Positions 9,395 to 20,404 of a stretch of DNA of 64,000 bases are shown in pieces. Source of the DNA: Microcyclosporella mali (lineage: Eukaryota > Ascomycota > Dothideomycetes > Mycosphaerellales > Mycosphaerellaceae); the NCBI GenBank assembly GCA_002785985.1, contig NHNU01000006.1:971587-1035586 (forward strand), read 5' to 3'. The first letter of the stretch is position 1; each line of letters starts with the position of its first letter. The translations under genes were made by a program, and so were the position numbers. The notes below the pieces were generated by a model. The model was not told the origin of the DNA and ran no database searches. It saw nothing but the letters and a program-made list of their open reading frames with translations.

Positions 9395-10912
9395 TCAACC
9401 ATGTCGCCAGTCAAACTCGATAATGCTCACATCAGATTTGGACCCAGCGGCGGGTCTCTTGACGTAGAACTGTCTGACCGTGCCGTCGGCAATGGCCACA
9501 GAATATTCAAAGGTCCAACTGATCTTCTCCTTTCCTTTTTCAAGCGCGGGTCGTGTCCTGCCTAAGCTGTGATGGAATTCCAGAGGCTCTGGGGGACGAT
9601 TCACGCCAACATCTTCAGTCATCGTCAACTCCACCAGGTGCAAATCTGGTACTCCTCGAGGGTACTCAGCCACACTGTAGCCATTGGTAAAAACTGTGTT
9701 GTTGCCGAATTGATAGCGTTGTAGCATGGCATCGGGCCCAGCGACATCCGTAACCAAGTGCGACATCTTGATTGGAAAGTTGTGCCAGCTCTTCCAGTGA
9801 TGAATGGTGAGGATAGGGTTGAAGCCGGCCTCGTACCATCCAGATACGTCTTTCCACAGGTCGAGCTGGTTGAGGCCAGGCAGCTCCGTCAACTGCACAG
9901 TGGGAGAGGTCACTTGCATAATACAATCCCTCCAGAGAATATCGCCAAAGAACTTGTCCAGATGTGTGCATTCTACTGCATTCTCGGCCAGGATCCGCAT
10001 TAGCGGTGGCGAAACAAAGAATCCGGCGCCTCCCCAAGCCTTGAAACCTTCCTGGGAGAGTCTCGTATGGCCTTCTGTCAATGCGCCGATGTACCACTGC
10101 TCGTCTGGATCGTATGGCTCCAGGGCATTTAGCATTCTGTTCAATGAGAGGAAAAAAGTATCGTCGTCGATGATACCAAACCACTTAGTGCTTGGTCGTC
10201 GATGCTGATCCAAGACCGTGGCTAGCCCAAAGTTCCTCAAGCCTTCGCTGTCGAAGTCGAAAGTCGAGTGATAAGGCTCAAGTATCAGCTCGATCCCCAG
10301 TCTGGTAGCCGTCTGATTCACCCGAGCTATCTCTCTCCTGTTGGTCTCCAGGTCCGGCTGGTCTACCATGAGTACAACCAGTGGCGAACCAGTGTTCGAG
10401 AGCCACCTTGAGAATGTTGGTAGACTATCCCCAATTCGGCTCAAAGTAGTAGCGACTCCTAGCATCAGAGACTCTGTGGTAGTGATGGCGTGAGACGAGA
10501 ACTCGGGAACGTCCAGCGTCATCGTGCTTTCGCAGGGTGGAAAAAGAGTCTCGTCGTCGTCTGCGGGAACGAAGTTGCGGTCTACGCTAATATCGATCGA
10601 GTGGGTGGATAATTCATCAGGAAATTGAATTACAGACTGCCGCTGCAAACCATGCTTTTCTCGGGCTCGGACGCAATATCGCTGGTAATTGAACTTGGCG
10701 GGTAGTCGGAGGCCGAGTTCCTTCAATATGTCCATGTCCAGTGTGATGTTGCTCGAAGCATCGGGGGAGAGAGCCGGCTTGAGCCATGGCAGCGTACTAG
10801 TATGTATCTGGCTGTGCGAGGAAGGACCCAACAAGAAGAAGGCAAATGTGAGCAGCAGAACGGTAGCGACGCACACTTGTAGTGCGCGTGCATGTGGTAG
10901 CACCGCGATCAT
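9395..10912 (-). CDS. Fringe-like glycosyltransferase, family GT31, type II membrane protein
   Basis: Single exon, 505 residues from the Met at 10912, chosen because it puts a signal anchor (VCVATVLLLTFAFFLLG) at about residues 11-27, followed by a lumenal stem. The catalytic region contains WFGIIDDDTFF near residues 245-253, where the Asp triplet is the metal- and nucleotide-sugar-binding DxD motif of fringe-type transferases. Later come WYIGALTEGH and a GGAGFF motif (about residues 295-305), both typical of GT31. It most likely acts in the Golgi; donor and acceptor sugars cannot be read from sequence. The frame is open for 63 more codons upstream, but that extension precedes the anchor and is Cys/Arg-rich. 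The gene is divergent from CYS3. Confidence 0.85.
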   Translation of the reverse strand: MIAVLPHARALQVCVATVLLLTFAFFLLGPSSHSQIHTSTLPWLKPALSPDASSNITLDMDILKELGLRLPAKFNYQRYCVRAREKHGLQRQSVIQFPDELSTHSIDISVDRNFVPADDDETLFPPCESTMTLDVPEFSSHAITTTESLMLGVATTLSRIGDSLPTFSRWLSNTGSPLVVLMVDQPDLETNRREIARVNQTATRLGIELILEPYHSTFDFDSEGLRNFGLATVLDQHRRPSTKWFGIIDDDTFFLSLNRMLNALEPYDPDEQWYIGALTEGHTRLSQEGFKAWGGAGFFVSPPLMRILAENAVECTHLDKFFGDILWRDCIMQVTSPTVQLTELPGLNQLDLWKDVSGWYEAGFNPILTIHHWKSWHNFPIKMSHLVTDVAGPDAMLQRYQFGNNTVFTNGYSVAEYPRGVPDLHLVELTMTEDVGVNRPPEPLEFHHSLGRTRPALEKGKEKISWTFEYSVAIADGTVRQFYVKRPAAGSKSDVSIIEFDWRHG

Positions 10913-12120
10913 TCCCGCAGCTCGCGGTGCCGGTGCCAGTAAAAGTAAACTGCGTATTGCAACGTGTTCAAAGCAGGGTTTGCTGCCCGCAAGAAGTCGC
11001 AATCTCGAAACGCGCAGTCGAGCACGACATGTGCGGCAAGGACAGTTGTGAAGAGTGGACGAGAAGCAAAAGCCGGATATGCCGTCGAAGCGGACAGGCA
11101 ATGTCCATATGTCCCGTGGTCAGAGGTGGCGGAAGTGGAGGGTATATGTAGTCTGATGGACTCCGCAAGCATGTCAGGCCGCCGAGTGAAAGCTCACAAG
11201 CGCTCAGACCCGCGATAGGGGAATCCTTACAGTCGGCAGTCTTGGCTCATTAGCGCGGCCTCCTTGTTGGTTGTGACATGTTACGCACGCGAACATCTGG
11301 CGCACACAATGCCAAATCGCGGACAACGTCTGCTCAACAATGTCTCGTCATGAAGCTGCGTGTACTCTGGCTGAAACACGACCTCATACTGACTAAGAAG
11401 TCAACGTGTGGCCGTTCTTTCAATCGGGCGTATCCAACGCCCACGCGCGACCTTCTATGCAGCAAGGTTCGTACCGCAAAGCTTGACACCACAATTATCC
11501 ATCCAACATCCAATACCTCCAAGCCACAGCGACGATTGGACACCTAGCGTAGCCATTCACCTTCTCTTCCGTCTTATGGACCCCCGACTCCAGCTCAGGC
11601 CTACAACTCTTCATCTCGTTCTCTGCCCCAGATTAAAAACGCAGAAGAAGAGCCGGAGCGACCTTCCATGCATCTGCGCGCCGACACTGATGCGAGATTA
11701 CATGACGGCAATGGTCATGATGCGGCCCTGGCATTTCTGCGTTGACGGCTCTCATCGCAACAGAATTCTGATGTGCTGTATATCATTAACGCCACCCAGA
11801 GAGACGGATGTCGGTCTACAGTCTTTGTCCCCTATCTCTCTTTGATCTCAAGGCCTCTAGGTCTCACGCAGGGCGCGTGCGCGTACATGTGATGGCGACT
11901 GGGGCCGGCGACTGGACACCGCAGCCATCGGCAGGTCGGCGGTCGGTTGCGCATGTACCTCCTACAGTAACATGCAAGGTACAAGAGAAAGATGCAAAGC
12001 ATGTAATTTCTAAGCATGATGACGGGACAGTCGCCAAAGAATGTGCATTTGAGAGTCCACTTCGTGGTACTACATGTACATGTAAGTGCTATCTTGCCTC
12101 TTCTTTCATCTTTTTCCTGT

Positions 12121-12148
12121 CATCACTCACCACTCATCACTCACCACT
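12121..12148 (+). repeat. Tandem 14-base duplication in CYS3 upstream region
   Basis: The unit CATCACTCACCACT occurs twice head to tail (12121-12134 and 12135-12148) and a third partial copy follows. It lies about 25 bases before the TATA-like element and 200 bases before the CYS3 start, in a pyrimidine-rich stretch. Confidence 0.7.
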
Positions 12149-12172
12149 CACCTGCGCTCGCTCGGTCGTGCC

Positions 12173-12181
12173 ATATATATA
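12173..12181 (+). promoter_or_regulatory. TATA-like element of CYS3
   Basis: An ATATATATA run lies about 167 bases upstream of the CYS3 ATG, at a distance normal for a fungal TATA box with a leader of about 100 bases. Position is the only support. Confidence 0.45.
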
Positions 12182-12347
12182 GATATCCCTTCGCCGTCCA
12201 CCTAGTCGCCGTCGCCATTATCACACCCTACGTCAGCCCCCGCCTTCCACTACCCCGCCGTTCATTCGCATCTCCACGACCTTAGCGACACCATCTTATT
12301 GAGAGCTTACCAACACGCGCTCACCTCCAGCGAAAGTCTAACCTAAG

Positions 12348-13607
12348 ATGACCATCTCAGACCTCAAAAGCCATGCCCCAATCGACACACCACCTCGTGC
12401 TCCCTCACCCGTCCACAAGTTCGGCACCCTCGCCGTGCATGCAGGCTCCGAACACGATCCCGTCACCGGCGCAGTCATCGAACCAATATCTCTCAGCACA
12501 ACCTTCGCACAGAGCTCTGTTGGGAAGCCCATCGGGGACCACGAATACACCAGATCCTCAAACCCCAACAGATGGAACTTTGAAAAATCCATAGCAGCTC
12601 TGGAAAAGGCCAAGTACGCGCTCGCTTTCGCTTCTGGCAGCGCGACCACGGCCACCATCTTGCAGAGTCTTGCAGCTGGGAGCCATGTCGTCTCCGTCTC
12701 CGACGTCTACGGTGGCACACACAGGTACTTCACCAAAGTGGCCTCTGCGCACGGCGTGCGAGTCACGTTCACGCCGAGCATAGAAGTGGATATCGAAGAG
12801 CTGATCACGCAAGAGACAAAGCTGATCTGGATCGAGACGCCTTCCAACCCCACACTCTCGCTGGTGGACATCCGTGCTGTCGCGGACATTGCGCATCGCA
12901 GCGGAATCATGGTAGTCGTGGATAACACTTTCATGTCGCCTTATATCCAGAATCCCCTGGAGCACGGCGCCGACATTGTCGTACACAGCGTGACGAAATA
13001 TATCAACGGACACTCAGACGTACTCATGGGCGTTGCGGCATTCAATTCAGATACGCTATTCGAGAGACTCAAGTTCCTCCAGAACGCTATAGGCGCAGTT
13101 CCCAGCCCCTTTGACTGTTGGCTGGCACACAGGGGAGTCAAGACACTACACTTACGAGCGCGCGAGGCCAGCAAGAACGCCGCGGCGGCTGCGAAAGCCC
13201 TCGAAGCGAGCCCTCATGTCATCGCTGTGAACTATCCCGGCCTAGACTCGCACAGGCAGAGGAACATCGCGCTCAAGCAGCACCGCGACGGTCTCGGTGG
13301 CGGTATGCTCTCTTTCCGCATCAGAGGCGGGCAGCAAGCCGCCAACAGATTCTGTGAAGCGACCAAGATCTTCACCCTGGCCGAGTCGCTGGGTGGGATC
13401 GAGAGTCTGGTCGAAGTCCCGGCGAGCATGACGCACATGGGCATTCCGAAGGATCAGAGAGAAGCTGCCGGTGTCTTTGACGATTTGGTGAGAATTTCGT
13501 GTGGAGTCGAGGACGCGGATGATCTGGTCTCGGATATCCGACAGGCTCTGGAGCAGGTCGTGGTGAGGGAGACGAAGGTTACCAACGGGGCTGTGAATGG
13601 CCACTGA
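12348..13607 (+). CDS. CYS3: Cystathionine gamma-lyase
   Basis: Single exon, 419 residues, close to the usual length. The PLP enzyme splits cystathionine into cysteine, 2-oxobutyrate and ammonia, the last step of reverse transsulfuration in the cytosol. The Cys/Met-metabolism PLP fold is clear: the YTRSSNPNR segment, the glycine-rich cofactor loop ASGSATTATILQSL, the WIETPSNP segment, Asp in VVVDNTF, and the PLP-binding lysine at residue 217 in HSVTKYINGHSD. The C-terminal region SLGGIESLVEVPASMTH is typical of this subfamily. The related cystathionine beta-lyase and gamma-synthase are alternatives, but the EYTRSSNPNR and SLGGIES features favour the gamma-lyase. APS kinase lies 5 kb downstream. 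Confidence 0.93.
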   Translation: MTISDLKSHAPIDTPPRAPSPVHKFGTLAVHAGSEHDPVTGAVIEPISLSTTFAQSSVGKPIGDHEYTRSSNPNRWNFEKSIAALEKAKYALAFASGSATTATILQSLAAGSHVVSVSDVYGGTHRYFTKVASAHGVRVTFTPSIEVDIEELITQETKLIWIETPSNPTLSLVDIRAVADIAHRSGIMVVVDNTFMSPYIQNPLEHGADIVVHSVTKYINGHSDVLMGVAAFNSDTLFERLKFLQNAIGAVPSPFDCWLAHRGVKTLHLRAREASKNAAAAAKALEASPHVIAVNYPGLDSHRQRNIALKQHRDGLGGGMLSFRIRGGQQAANRFCEATKIFTLAESLGGIESLVEVPASMTHMGIPKDQREAAGVFDDLVRISCGVEDADDLVSDIRQALEQVVVRETKVTNGAVNGH

Positions 13608-13847
13608 GTGATTATCGTAGAGACAAGAATGAGATGAGCGTGATCTGAGCTCGAGTAATGATCCTATGGCATATGATACCCAAAAGCACATTTGACCTCT
13701 CCGAAACAGCATGCCACTCGAATGGCGTTCAGCACAAAGTTCTGGGGAGTTCTGGGAAGTTGGTAAGAAAGATGTCATTCGTGATCTGGGTGTTGTTATT
13801 TGCGCACATGCTTTTCGTAGCAGTGGCTGTTTGCCGTATGCAAGAAC

Positions 13848-15497
13848 TCAATCCTCATCTTCCTGGTCGAGACCAAATGCACTCTTCTTTAGCTTCAGGT
13901 CCTCCTCCAAAGCTGCAAGCTTCTGCATCTCACGCTGTCGTAAGAGCTGATTGGTCATGGCTTGGACCTTCTGTCGAGCTCTATCCACTTCGCGCTCCAG
14001 ATCTTGGACTTCCTCCCTCTGCTGCGCAAGCTCGGCTGCTCTGGCGACTGCGTCTTCGTCGAAGGCATCTGGCGAGTCCTCGTCCTCATCTGACTCGTCC
14101 TCTTCTGATTCCTCGTCTTGAGTCTCCATTCCAGTTCCAGCTGGGGTGCTGGCAGGTGTTTCTAGCATGGCATTCTCGACAGCCGAGAGGGAGGCGGCTT
14201 GGTCAATGATCGGCGCAGGAGACTCCACGACCATATCAGATGCGTCTGCATCGTCCTGGTCGAACATGGCCTGCATTTGTGCTTCTAGATCGTCGTCTCC
14301 CATGTCCTCATCTTCCTCCTCGTATCCTTGGCCGTCCATCTCAACCGTCTCGATCGCATCGCCTTCTGCGTCTTCATCCTCGTCCTCGTCATACTCTTGC
14401 GGTTCTGCAGACCGTTCGACCTCCAGATGGCCCTGCTCAATGATGGGTTGGACCCTACCACCGTCTTCAACCCACTGCTCATCAGCCTTGAGAAGTCTCT
14501 CCACTTCTTCCTCGACGTTCAGAATCTCGCTATAGTTCACCCTCTTCCTGAACCGCCTCTTGCGCACCCAGTGCATCGGCGGCGTGAGGCCGTGTGCGTA
14601 TTGATAGTCCTTGCTGACCTCCCGCGGCAGAGGAAACGCCTTGGCCTCATCGTCGCTCTGGCATCGCCCAAGCACAAGAAGCATCTGCGCAATGTCGGCC
14701 ACTTTCCACCAACCCTTTCTGTCGAAGCTCTTCATGGACTCCACAATGCAAGGGATGTCAACGAGGACAGCGGCATACATCCTACCCCGGATCTTGACAA
14801 CAGCCCGGCGATAGTTCTTCTCCACAAACTTGAGTGACACTTCTGCATCCCCCGAGTTTGGATGTGGACCAATCCGACCCTCGGAGATGGCTTGACGTAA
14901 GTACTCAGCATCTTCACCTTCCTCCATCCGCAGTATCAGAGCCTGCTGGATTGCGGGGTCCTTCTCCACGTCAGAGTCCTCGGAATCATAGCCAACACCT
15001 GTGGGACGTGGTGGCGCCTTGCCACGATGTGTGATGCCGACAAGCTTGGGCACGGGAGCCTTCCTCTTGGCCGTTGCCGCCGCAAGAGACAACTTTGGCT
15101 TGGAGCTATCTGGTCGAGAAGGCGCAAGCTTCAGTGAGATCTTGCGGCTTGGGACGGGTGGTGCGCCTTGAAGACGTTTGGCGGCCGGAGAGATAGAGTC
15201 GTCGTTGGCACTGCGCTTTTTCGCCTTGGCAGAGGCGCCATCTTGTTTGCGCTGGTAGGAACGCTTCGTCTTCTTCTTGTCGGCGTCCGGCACGCTAGGC
15301 AGTTGGAAGGAGGGTTGGGTGGATGGTTCGATGGGTGTTGGAGGCTGCGACACGCTGAGCTTCAACTTCGGCAAAGCTGATTTCGGGGCAGAGGGTGCAG
15401 CGGTGGAGGAAGAAGCGGTATCCTGGGCCTGGACCGGTGCGGCGTCCTGCGCGTGGGCAGGTTGCGCCTTGAGGGCGTTGATCTTGAGCTTGATCAT
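13848..15497 (-). CDS. TAF7: TFIID subunit TAF7 (TAFII55 family)
   Basis: Single exon, 549 residues from the Met at 15497. The protein is a TFIID subunit that pairs with TAF1 and restrains its activity during preinitiation-complex assembly. The first 165 residues are basic, proline-rich and disordered. The TAFII55 N-terminal domain follows (about 180-340): EKDPAIQQALILRM, GRMYAAVLVDIPCIVESMK, WWKVADIAQMLLVLG and HGLTPPMHWVRKRRFR. The last 200 residues are strongly acidic (runs of Asp/Glu) and end in a coiled coil (REEVQDLEREVDRARQKVQ). The frame is open another 64 codons upstream through a His-rich stretch, but MIKLKIN is the natural start. Convergent with CYS3. Confidence 0.92.
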   Translation of the reverse strand: MIKLKINALKAQPAHAQDAAPVQAQDTASSSTAAPSAPKSALPKLKLSVSQPPTPIEPSTQPSFQLPSVPDADKKKTKRSYQRKQDGASAKAKKRSANDDSISPAAKRLQGAPPVPSRKISLKLAPSRPDSSKPKLSLAAATAKRKAPVPKLVGITHRGKAPPRPTGVGYDSEDSDVEKDPAIQQALILRMEEGEDAEYLRQAISEGRIGPHPNSGDAEVSLKFVEKNYRRAVVKIRGRMYAAVLVDIPCIVESMKSFDRKGWWKVADIAQMLLVLGRCQSDDEAKAFPLPREVSKDYQYAHGLTPPMHWVRKRRFRKRVNYSEILNVEEEVERLLKADEQWVEDGGRVQPIIEQGHLEVERSAEPQEYDEDEDEDAEGDAIETVEMDGQGYEEEDEDMGDDDLEAQMQAMFDQDDADASDMVVESPAPIIDQAASLSAVENAMLETPASTPAGTGMETQDEESEEDESDEDEDSPDAFDEDAVARAAELAQQREEVQDLEREVDRARQKVQAMTNQLLRQREMQKLAALEEDLKLKKSAFGLDQEDED

Positions 15498-16644
15498 AGC
15501 GGCGTGCCTTGCAGATGTGCAGTGTTGTCGACAACCGCGACGGAGGCAGTGCGATACGATCAGAGAATGATGATGATGATGATGCAGTCGGGGTACGGTG
15601 AGAGAATGTCCCCACGCACCTGCGTGCCACAGTGGAACATTGAAAGCGTGAGCTCGTGAAGCATGAGAGGAGCATAGGCAGCCGCTCACTCGGAAGATGA
15701 GCCGAAGGGAGGAGCCGCTAGACCCCTGTCATACGTGTATGTAGGAGGTACCTCCTAGCACGTGAAGGAGGATGGGATCCAAGGACCAAGCTCGATGACC
15801 CCATCACCAAAGACTCATCAGGTGCTTACCTTATCATCACACGCTTTCACACGTTCATACACGCATGCCAAATACATGACGAACAGAGGCATGTACACTT
15901 CTCCTCATACACCTGCTCACACCTGTCGCAGCAGCACTCCGCGGACTGATGCCAGCGCACTGTCGTGACCTCCACTGAATCTGATGTACCTGGCAATGGT
16001 AGCATCGGAAGGGGAGGCGCAGCGTTGTGTCGTGCATTGTGGCCCCACCCCCCGTCGCTGAGACCTTACATGCCTCACCGATCATTTGCACTGCTTTTCG
16101 CGTGTAGGGCTGGCAGTTGGGCGGCTGAAGGAGCGGGATTCGCACATGGCCGTCTGCAAACCCGCAGTCCACCTCGTCCACTTCTGCATCGCACCGCTGG
16201 CCTCATTGCTTCCACTCATCGCTCTCCACCATGCGCAGCCATCGCCAGTGCTACTGTAGTCGGTCACGTAATGTAGGTCAGTCCCTCCCGGCGAGCTTCT
16301 GCTGCTATTGCTCATGCTGCCACTGTTGCATTCCTGCGTGTCGCTGTCGCATTGCTTTCTCCCCCTGAAACATGCCGTCCCCTCATGCTCTACACCGATT
16401 ATCTGTCTCAGCCAGCGGTGGCCGCATGTTGTCATCCCCACCTCAGACTCACATTACGCATCATCGCCCCGAGCGTTTGCCTTGTTCTCTCCCAGCTCCA
16501 CTGCATATGAAGGCTGCACCCTCCGTCGCCGGGGAATATATTGGATGCCCTCATCCTTCGCTGCTCCCTGCATGCTAGATTCATCTTGGCTTTCTTGCCC
16601 TCCACGACCACTTGCACGACATCACTCCATTCTCATCAGACACC
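15498..16644. promoter_or_regulatory. Divergent region between TAF7 and ankyrin gene
   Basis: This 1.15 kb space separates two divergent genes. A short ATG/CAT trinucleotide run (about 15566-15583) lies just upstream of TAF7. No open frame resembles a protein, and I see no tRNA or repeat. Confidence 0.4.
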
Positions 16645-17812
16645 ATGGGCTTCGACACGATGCGATCGTTCCAACAGCTCTCGCTCTACTCTACCTTGAG
16701 AAGTCCTGTCTTCGACGGCACCGAGAACTTGAGACGCCAAGATTCCTTCATAGCCAACGATCGTCAGCGACGGTATGTTATTCCTCGTCCTAGACGAAAT
16801 TGGGTGAAACTGACAATCATACAGAAACAACATAGCCAAAGAATGTTCACACTCCAGAACGCAGCCCTCTCAAACGATGTCGCGCAACTCCACGCCTGCG
16901 TCAATACGAATTGGTGCGCCGCCGTTTCAGGCGGCAAAGGCCAAATGGTCGCCGCCACCATCTCCTACATCAACAACCGCCTCACCGATCACATCTCCTC
17001 GACCTTCTACGGTCAGGACGGACTCCGCCGGCTCCACATCTTCAAGAGCTCACGGTCTCAGCGCACAGGAGAAGAACGATCTTGCATCTGACCTTTTCAA
17101 TGCCGCATGTTCAGGCGACTTGGCTGGCATTGAGATACTGCTCAACCAAGGCGCCTCCGTCAACTCCTGCGTCCTGGTTGGGGGCCTTTTCGAAGCTTTC
17201 AAGCCTGCGAAAGCTGGGCACTTGTCTCCTCTTGCCGGTGCGGCTTCGTATGGGCAATGTGAAGCAGTAGAGCTTCTTCTTGCACGCGGAGCGGAGCTTA
17301 ATCCAAGCAACAGTAAATCCGCCAGCAGCCCGCTTCACCAAGCAATTCGATCAAACAACTACAAGCTGGTCCAGCTCTTACTGGAGCGAGGCGCAGATGT
17401 CGACATCGACAACGCATACAAGACGACTCCGATCATGTACGCCGTCAAATATCAACGATCGCTGGACATCATCTCGCTTCTTCTGACATACCAACCAGAC
17501 CTCAGCAAAGTCAGCTTCATCAACACTGCCGCCATTCACTGGTCCATCTGGCCAGGCAATGCAGAGGTCACGGAAATGCTCCTGAGCTCTGGCGCAGATC
17601 CAAATCACGCCATGAATGACGGAAACACGCCACTGCATTGTGCCGTGCTGACCGGCTCATGGTCCATGGTCAAATGTCTGCTCCGACACGGTGCTGACCC
17701 GGCGCGGAGGAATGTCAACTGGGAGAGCCCGCTATGTCTCGCAGAGGCTCAACCAGAGGAGAACGCCGACATATTGAGACTTCTGAAAGGCGCTATCGCT
17801 CAGCGCAAGTAG
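16645..17812 (+). CDS. Ankyrin-repeat protein
   Basis: Two exons, 16645-16772 and 16825-17812, with a 52-base intron (GTATGT to ATACAG), giving about 371 residues. Residues 1-120 are Ser/Pro/Thr-rich and disordered. Residues 125-370 hold about six ankyrin repeats, recognisable by ACSGDLAGIEILLNQGASVN, GQCEAVELLLARGAELN, SPLHQAIRSNNYKLVQLLLERGADVD, NAEVTEMLLSSGADPN and TPLHCAVLTGSWSMVKCLLRHGADP. There is no enzymatic domain or membrane segment, so it is probably a protein-binding scaffold; partner and pathway are unknown. The first exon is assigned because its frame joins cleanly and a good donor follows. Starting inside exon 2 (Met at 16877) would remove only disordered sequence. Confidence 0.8.
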
Positions 17813-18621
17813 TCGCTGCATTGCCGTGTGTTTTGTCATGTGATTCGTTGAGAACGTTAGCGAGGAGTTTGGGGGCCGAAGACGGCCAGCGCTGGCCCAG
17901 TCAGGATATTGCTGCATTACATGACATGATTCGTCAGGAGGGACGGGCCACCAATTGTACGATGAGTTGAGAGCATGAACAAAGCTCATTTAGTCCGATG
18001 GCGGCTCAAAAATGGAACAAAACATACAAGAACGTCCCTTCATCACATCGTCTCGTCAAATCGTGTTTTGAGCCCATCAGGGCGCGTATAACAGCACTGC
18101 TTTGATCATGCGGGTTTTCCATTGTCCTGATCGCTCAGGATCCAATATGCCTGTGTCTTGCGCACTTTTTCCCTCTCCGAACGACAAGGAAAAGGGACCG
18201 TTCCTAGAGCTACCCGTGTGATCTTCCATCAATCAGGCTTCAGCCCCAGATCGTCTACAAGGTCTTGAAAGTGGATAAGCAAGCAAGGGGACAAGAAAGT
18301 GGTGCTTCGTCATGTCATGGACTTCTTGGGTTGTGCGGCTCATGTGTGTGGCGGGTAAGGATTCTTCGATACGAGACAATAGTGTGCATTCGTATGTGGT
18401 GGTCATAATCAGTCTCGATATGTACGATTCAAGTCTGTGAACTCCTGTCCACGATGCCAATGGTGAAACATTGTCAGCTCGAATGATTGTCCATCCAACC
18501 AGGCTTGCGACTGGTATAATTTCATCCATGTTTACGTGAGATGTGCGTTTTGAAAGTAGAAGCCACATGGGAACTGATTGTTGAACTTCTTATCAAGCAT
18601 CTATATTGTCAATCATGACCC
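17813..18621. other. Convergent intergenic region
   Basis: This 0.8 kb space lies between the 3' ends of the ankyrin gene and APS kinase. No open frame with family resemblance, repeat or RNA gene is visible; it presumably holds the two 3' UTRs. Confidence 0.4.
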
Positions 18622-19375
18622 CTATGCCTTCAACAGCCCTTGCTCTTGCAAGTATTTCGTGATGATTGCCACAGCCTCCTCGACGCTGGTCTTCTCGGAG
18701 TGAATGTGAATCTCTGGGTTTTCTGGAGCCTCGTAGGGAGCACTGATGCCCGTGAACTCCTTGATCTCGCCAGCCTTGGCCTTCTTGTACAGGCCCTTGG
18801 GGTCACGCTTCTCGGCCTCTTCAATTGGTACGTCTACGAAGACTTCGATGAACGGAAGAGGAACGTCGGTGTTCTTCGTATCGGCGTGAAGGTCGCGGGC
18901 TAGCTGTCTATCGGCCTTGTATGGAGAGATGAAAGAGGTGAGAGTGATCGTGGTGGAGTCTGCGAAGAGCTTGGCGACCTGCGAATGACGATTAATGCTT
19001 GTCTCATTGATCCCATTTCACGAAGACCCTACCTCTGCAATGCGACGGATGTTCTCCTCGCGGTCCTTGGGAGAGAAGCCCAGGTCCTTGTTGAGCCCGA
19101 ATCGCACGTTGTCGCCGTCAAGTCTGTAGGATTGGACGCCCAGGTGAAGGAGATGCTGCTCGAGAGCAGTTGCGATGGTTGACTTGCCAGACGCAGAGAG
19201 ACCAGTAAACCAGACGGTAGCGCCCTTCTGCTTACGATACTCGCTTCGCTCGGTACGCGTCAGACTCGGGTGCCAGGTGATGTTGCTGTGGTTGCATATT
19301 AGAGTTGCTCGTGTGCATGTGCATGCGAAGATCTTGAAGACGACCCCGCAGCCATTCATTCACTCACGTCGACAT
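18622..19375 (-). CDS. MET14: Adenylylsulfate (APS) kinase
   Basis: Three exons on the minus strand: 19375-19368, 19285-19033 and 18978-18622, 205 residues. The enzyme phosphorylates APS with ATP to give PAPS, the second step of sulfate assimilation. The first exon is only 8 bases (Met-Ser and part of Thr) and is inferred from the donor GTGAGT and the family start MSTNITWHPSLTR. The P-loop GLSASGKS is at 31-38, the DGDNVR motif at 59-64, and DPKGLYKKAKAGEIKEFTG with APYEAP near the C-terminus completes the kinase core. Length matches fungal single-domain APS kinases. A TATA-like element lies about 110 bases upstream. Confidence 0.95.
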
Positions 19376-20404
19376 TTTTGGTAGCGAGAATTCGAACTAT
19401 GATTGTGGAAGACTCGAACTGAGGATTCTGGATGTCTCGCAATTGGTGTATGTGCAGCTGTCTTGTGTGTTCTGCTTTGCCAGGGTATATAAGGAGGGTG
19501 ATCCGGTGGCCGATGAGGGGCACTTGGATGCTGCATAACACCGACAACTGCGAGAATATTTTAAGCTCCAACGCCCCTGCATCTCATCGGTCCGTGCCTG
19601 GTCAGCGGCGTCACTTGCATCCTTTAGCTTTCACTTCACCTTTCATCCTTCCACATCTCGGAATATTATAACATAGAGCGTACGGCTTGTCGGCGGTCAT
19701 TCAGCGATCTGCGTCCGATCTGACAAGCAGACTACATGTATGTGTAAGATGCTAAGTCGCCCGCAGCCGGAAGCTTGCCAGACACATAGTGCTTGCGCTC
19801 TGGACACTTTGCACCTCGTGGCATGGCTCGTCACTTGACCAAAACGCGGACAAGTGATGCACATAGAACAGGGTCGAGGGAGCACCGCTCTAACTGAATT
19901 CATGTTTCAAGAAGCCATGAAATTAGCCCGGAGAAATCGGTGCGCATCTGAACAGCTTGCAAGAGCCAGCACGAGCACATGCGACTTGCACAACTACGGT
20001 GTGCTTGCGACAATGAAGCCGAGTACAACATGACTGCATGGTCGAGAGTGTGTATGAGTACATGAACCTTCAGCGGGTAATTCACGCCTTGATCCTGGCG
20101 CGAGACTGCATGTGATCGTTCGTCGATTGCACATGACAGTCGCTCATTCACTATGTTGCTCCTGTCCCAACTGTGCGCGACCCTGGAACCTTATTTCCTT
20201 TCACATGCCACTGCCACGCTCTGCTCCGCGACTGTCTTCACAATTGCTGCACAAACTCACGACTTCCCCAGCCACCTATTTGCCTTTTCCTTTCCTTGTC
20301 GCGAAACATGAGTATGCGCTCCTCAACTTCTCGGCCACTTCCAGCAATCTTACCATAGCATCTACAGCTCACAGTTTGACTCTTGAACTTGCGCACACCT
20401 CAAC
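19376..20404. promoter_or_regulatory. Divergent region between APS kinase and the acidic-protein gene
   Basis: This 1 kb space holds two promoters. The only element I can point to is the TATA-like sequence near APS kinase, listed separately. Open frames here are short and give no family match. Confidence 0.4.
19486..19492 (-). promoter_or_regulatory. TATA-like element of APS kinase
   Basis: TATATAA on the plus strand (TTATATA on the coding strand) sits about 111 bases upstream of the APS kinase ATG. Assignment rests on position and sequence only. Confidence 0.4.

Larger units (their letters stand above)
10913..12347. promoter_or_regulatory. Long divergent region between GT31 and CYS3
   Basis: This 1.4 kb space has no supported gene; the open frames in it are short and unlike any family. 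The CYS3-proximal end carries a TATA-like element and a short tandem duplication, listed separately. A regulated promoter is plausible because sulfur genes in fungi respond to a bZIP activator, but I find no convincing copy of its ATGRYRYCAT site. Confidence 0.5.

Noticed and set aside
9150..9398. 82-codon minus-strand frame after the GT31 stop
   Set aside because: Starts within the GT31 stop region in another frame and has no known similarity; no splice site links it to GT31.
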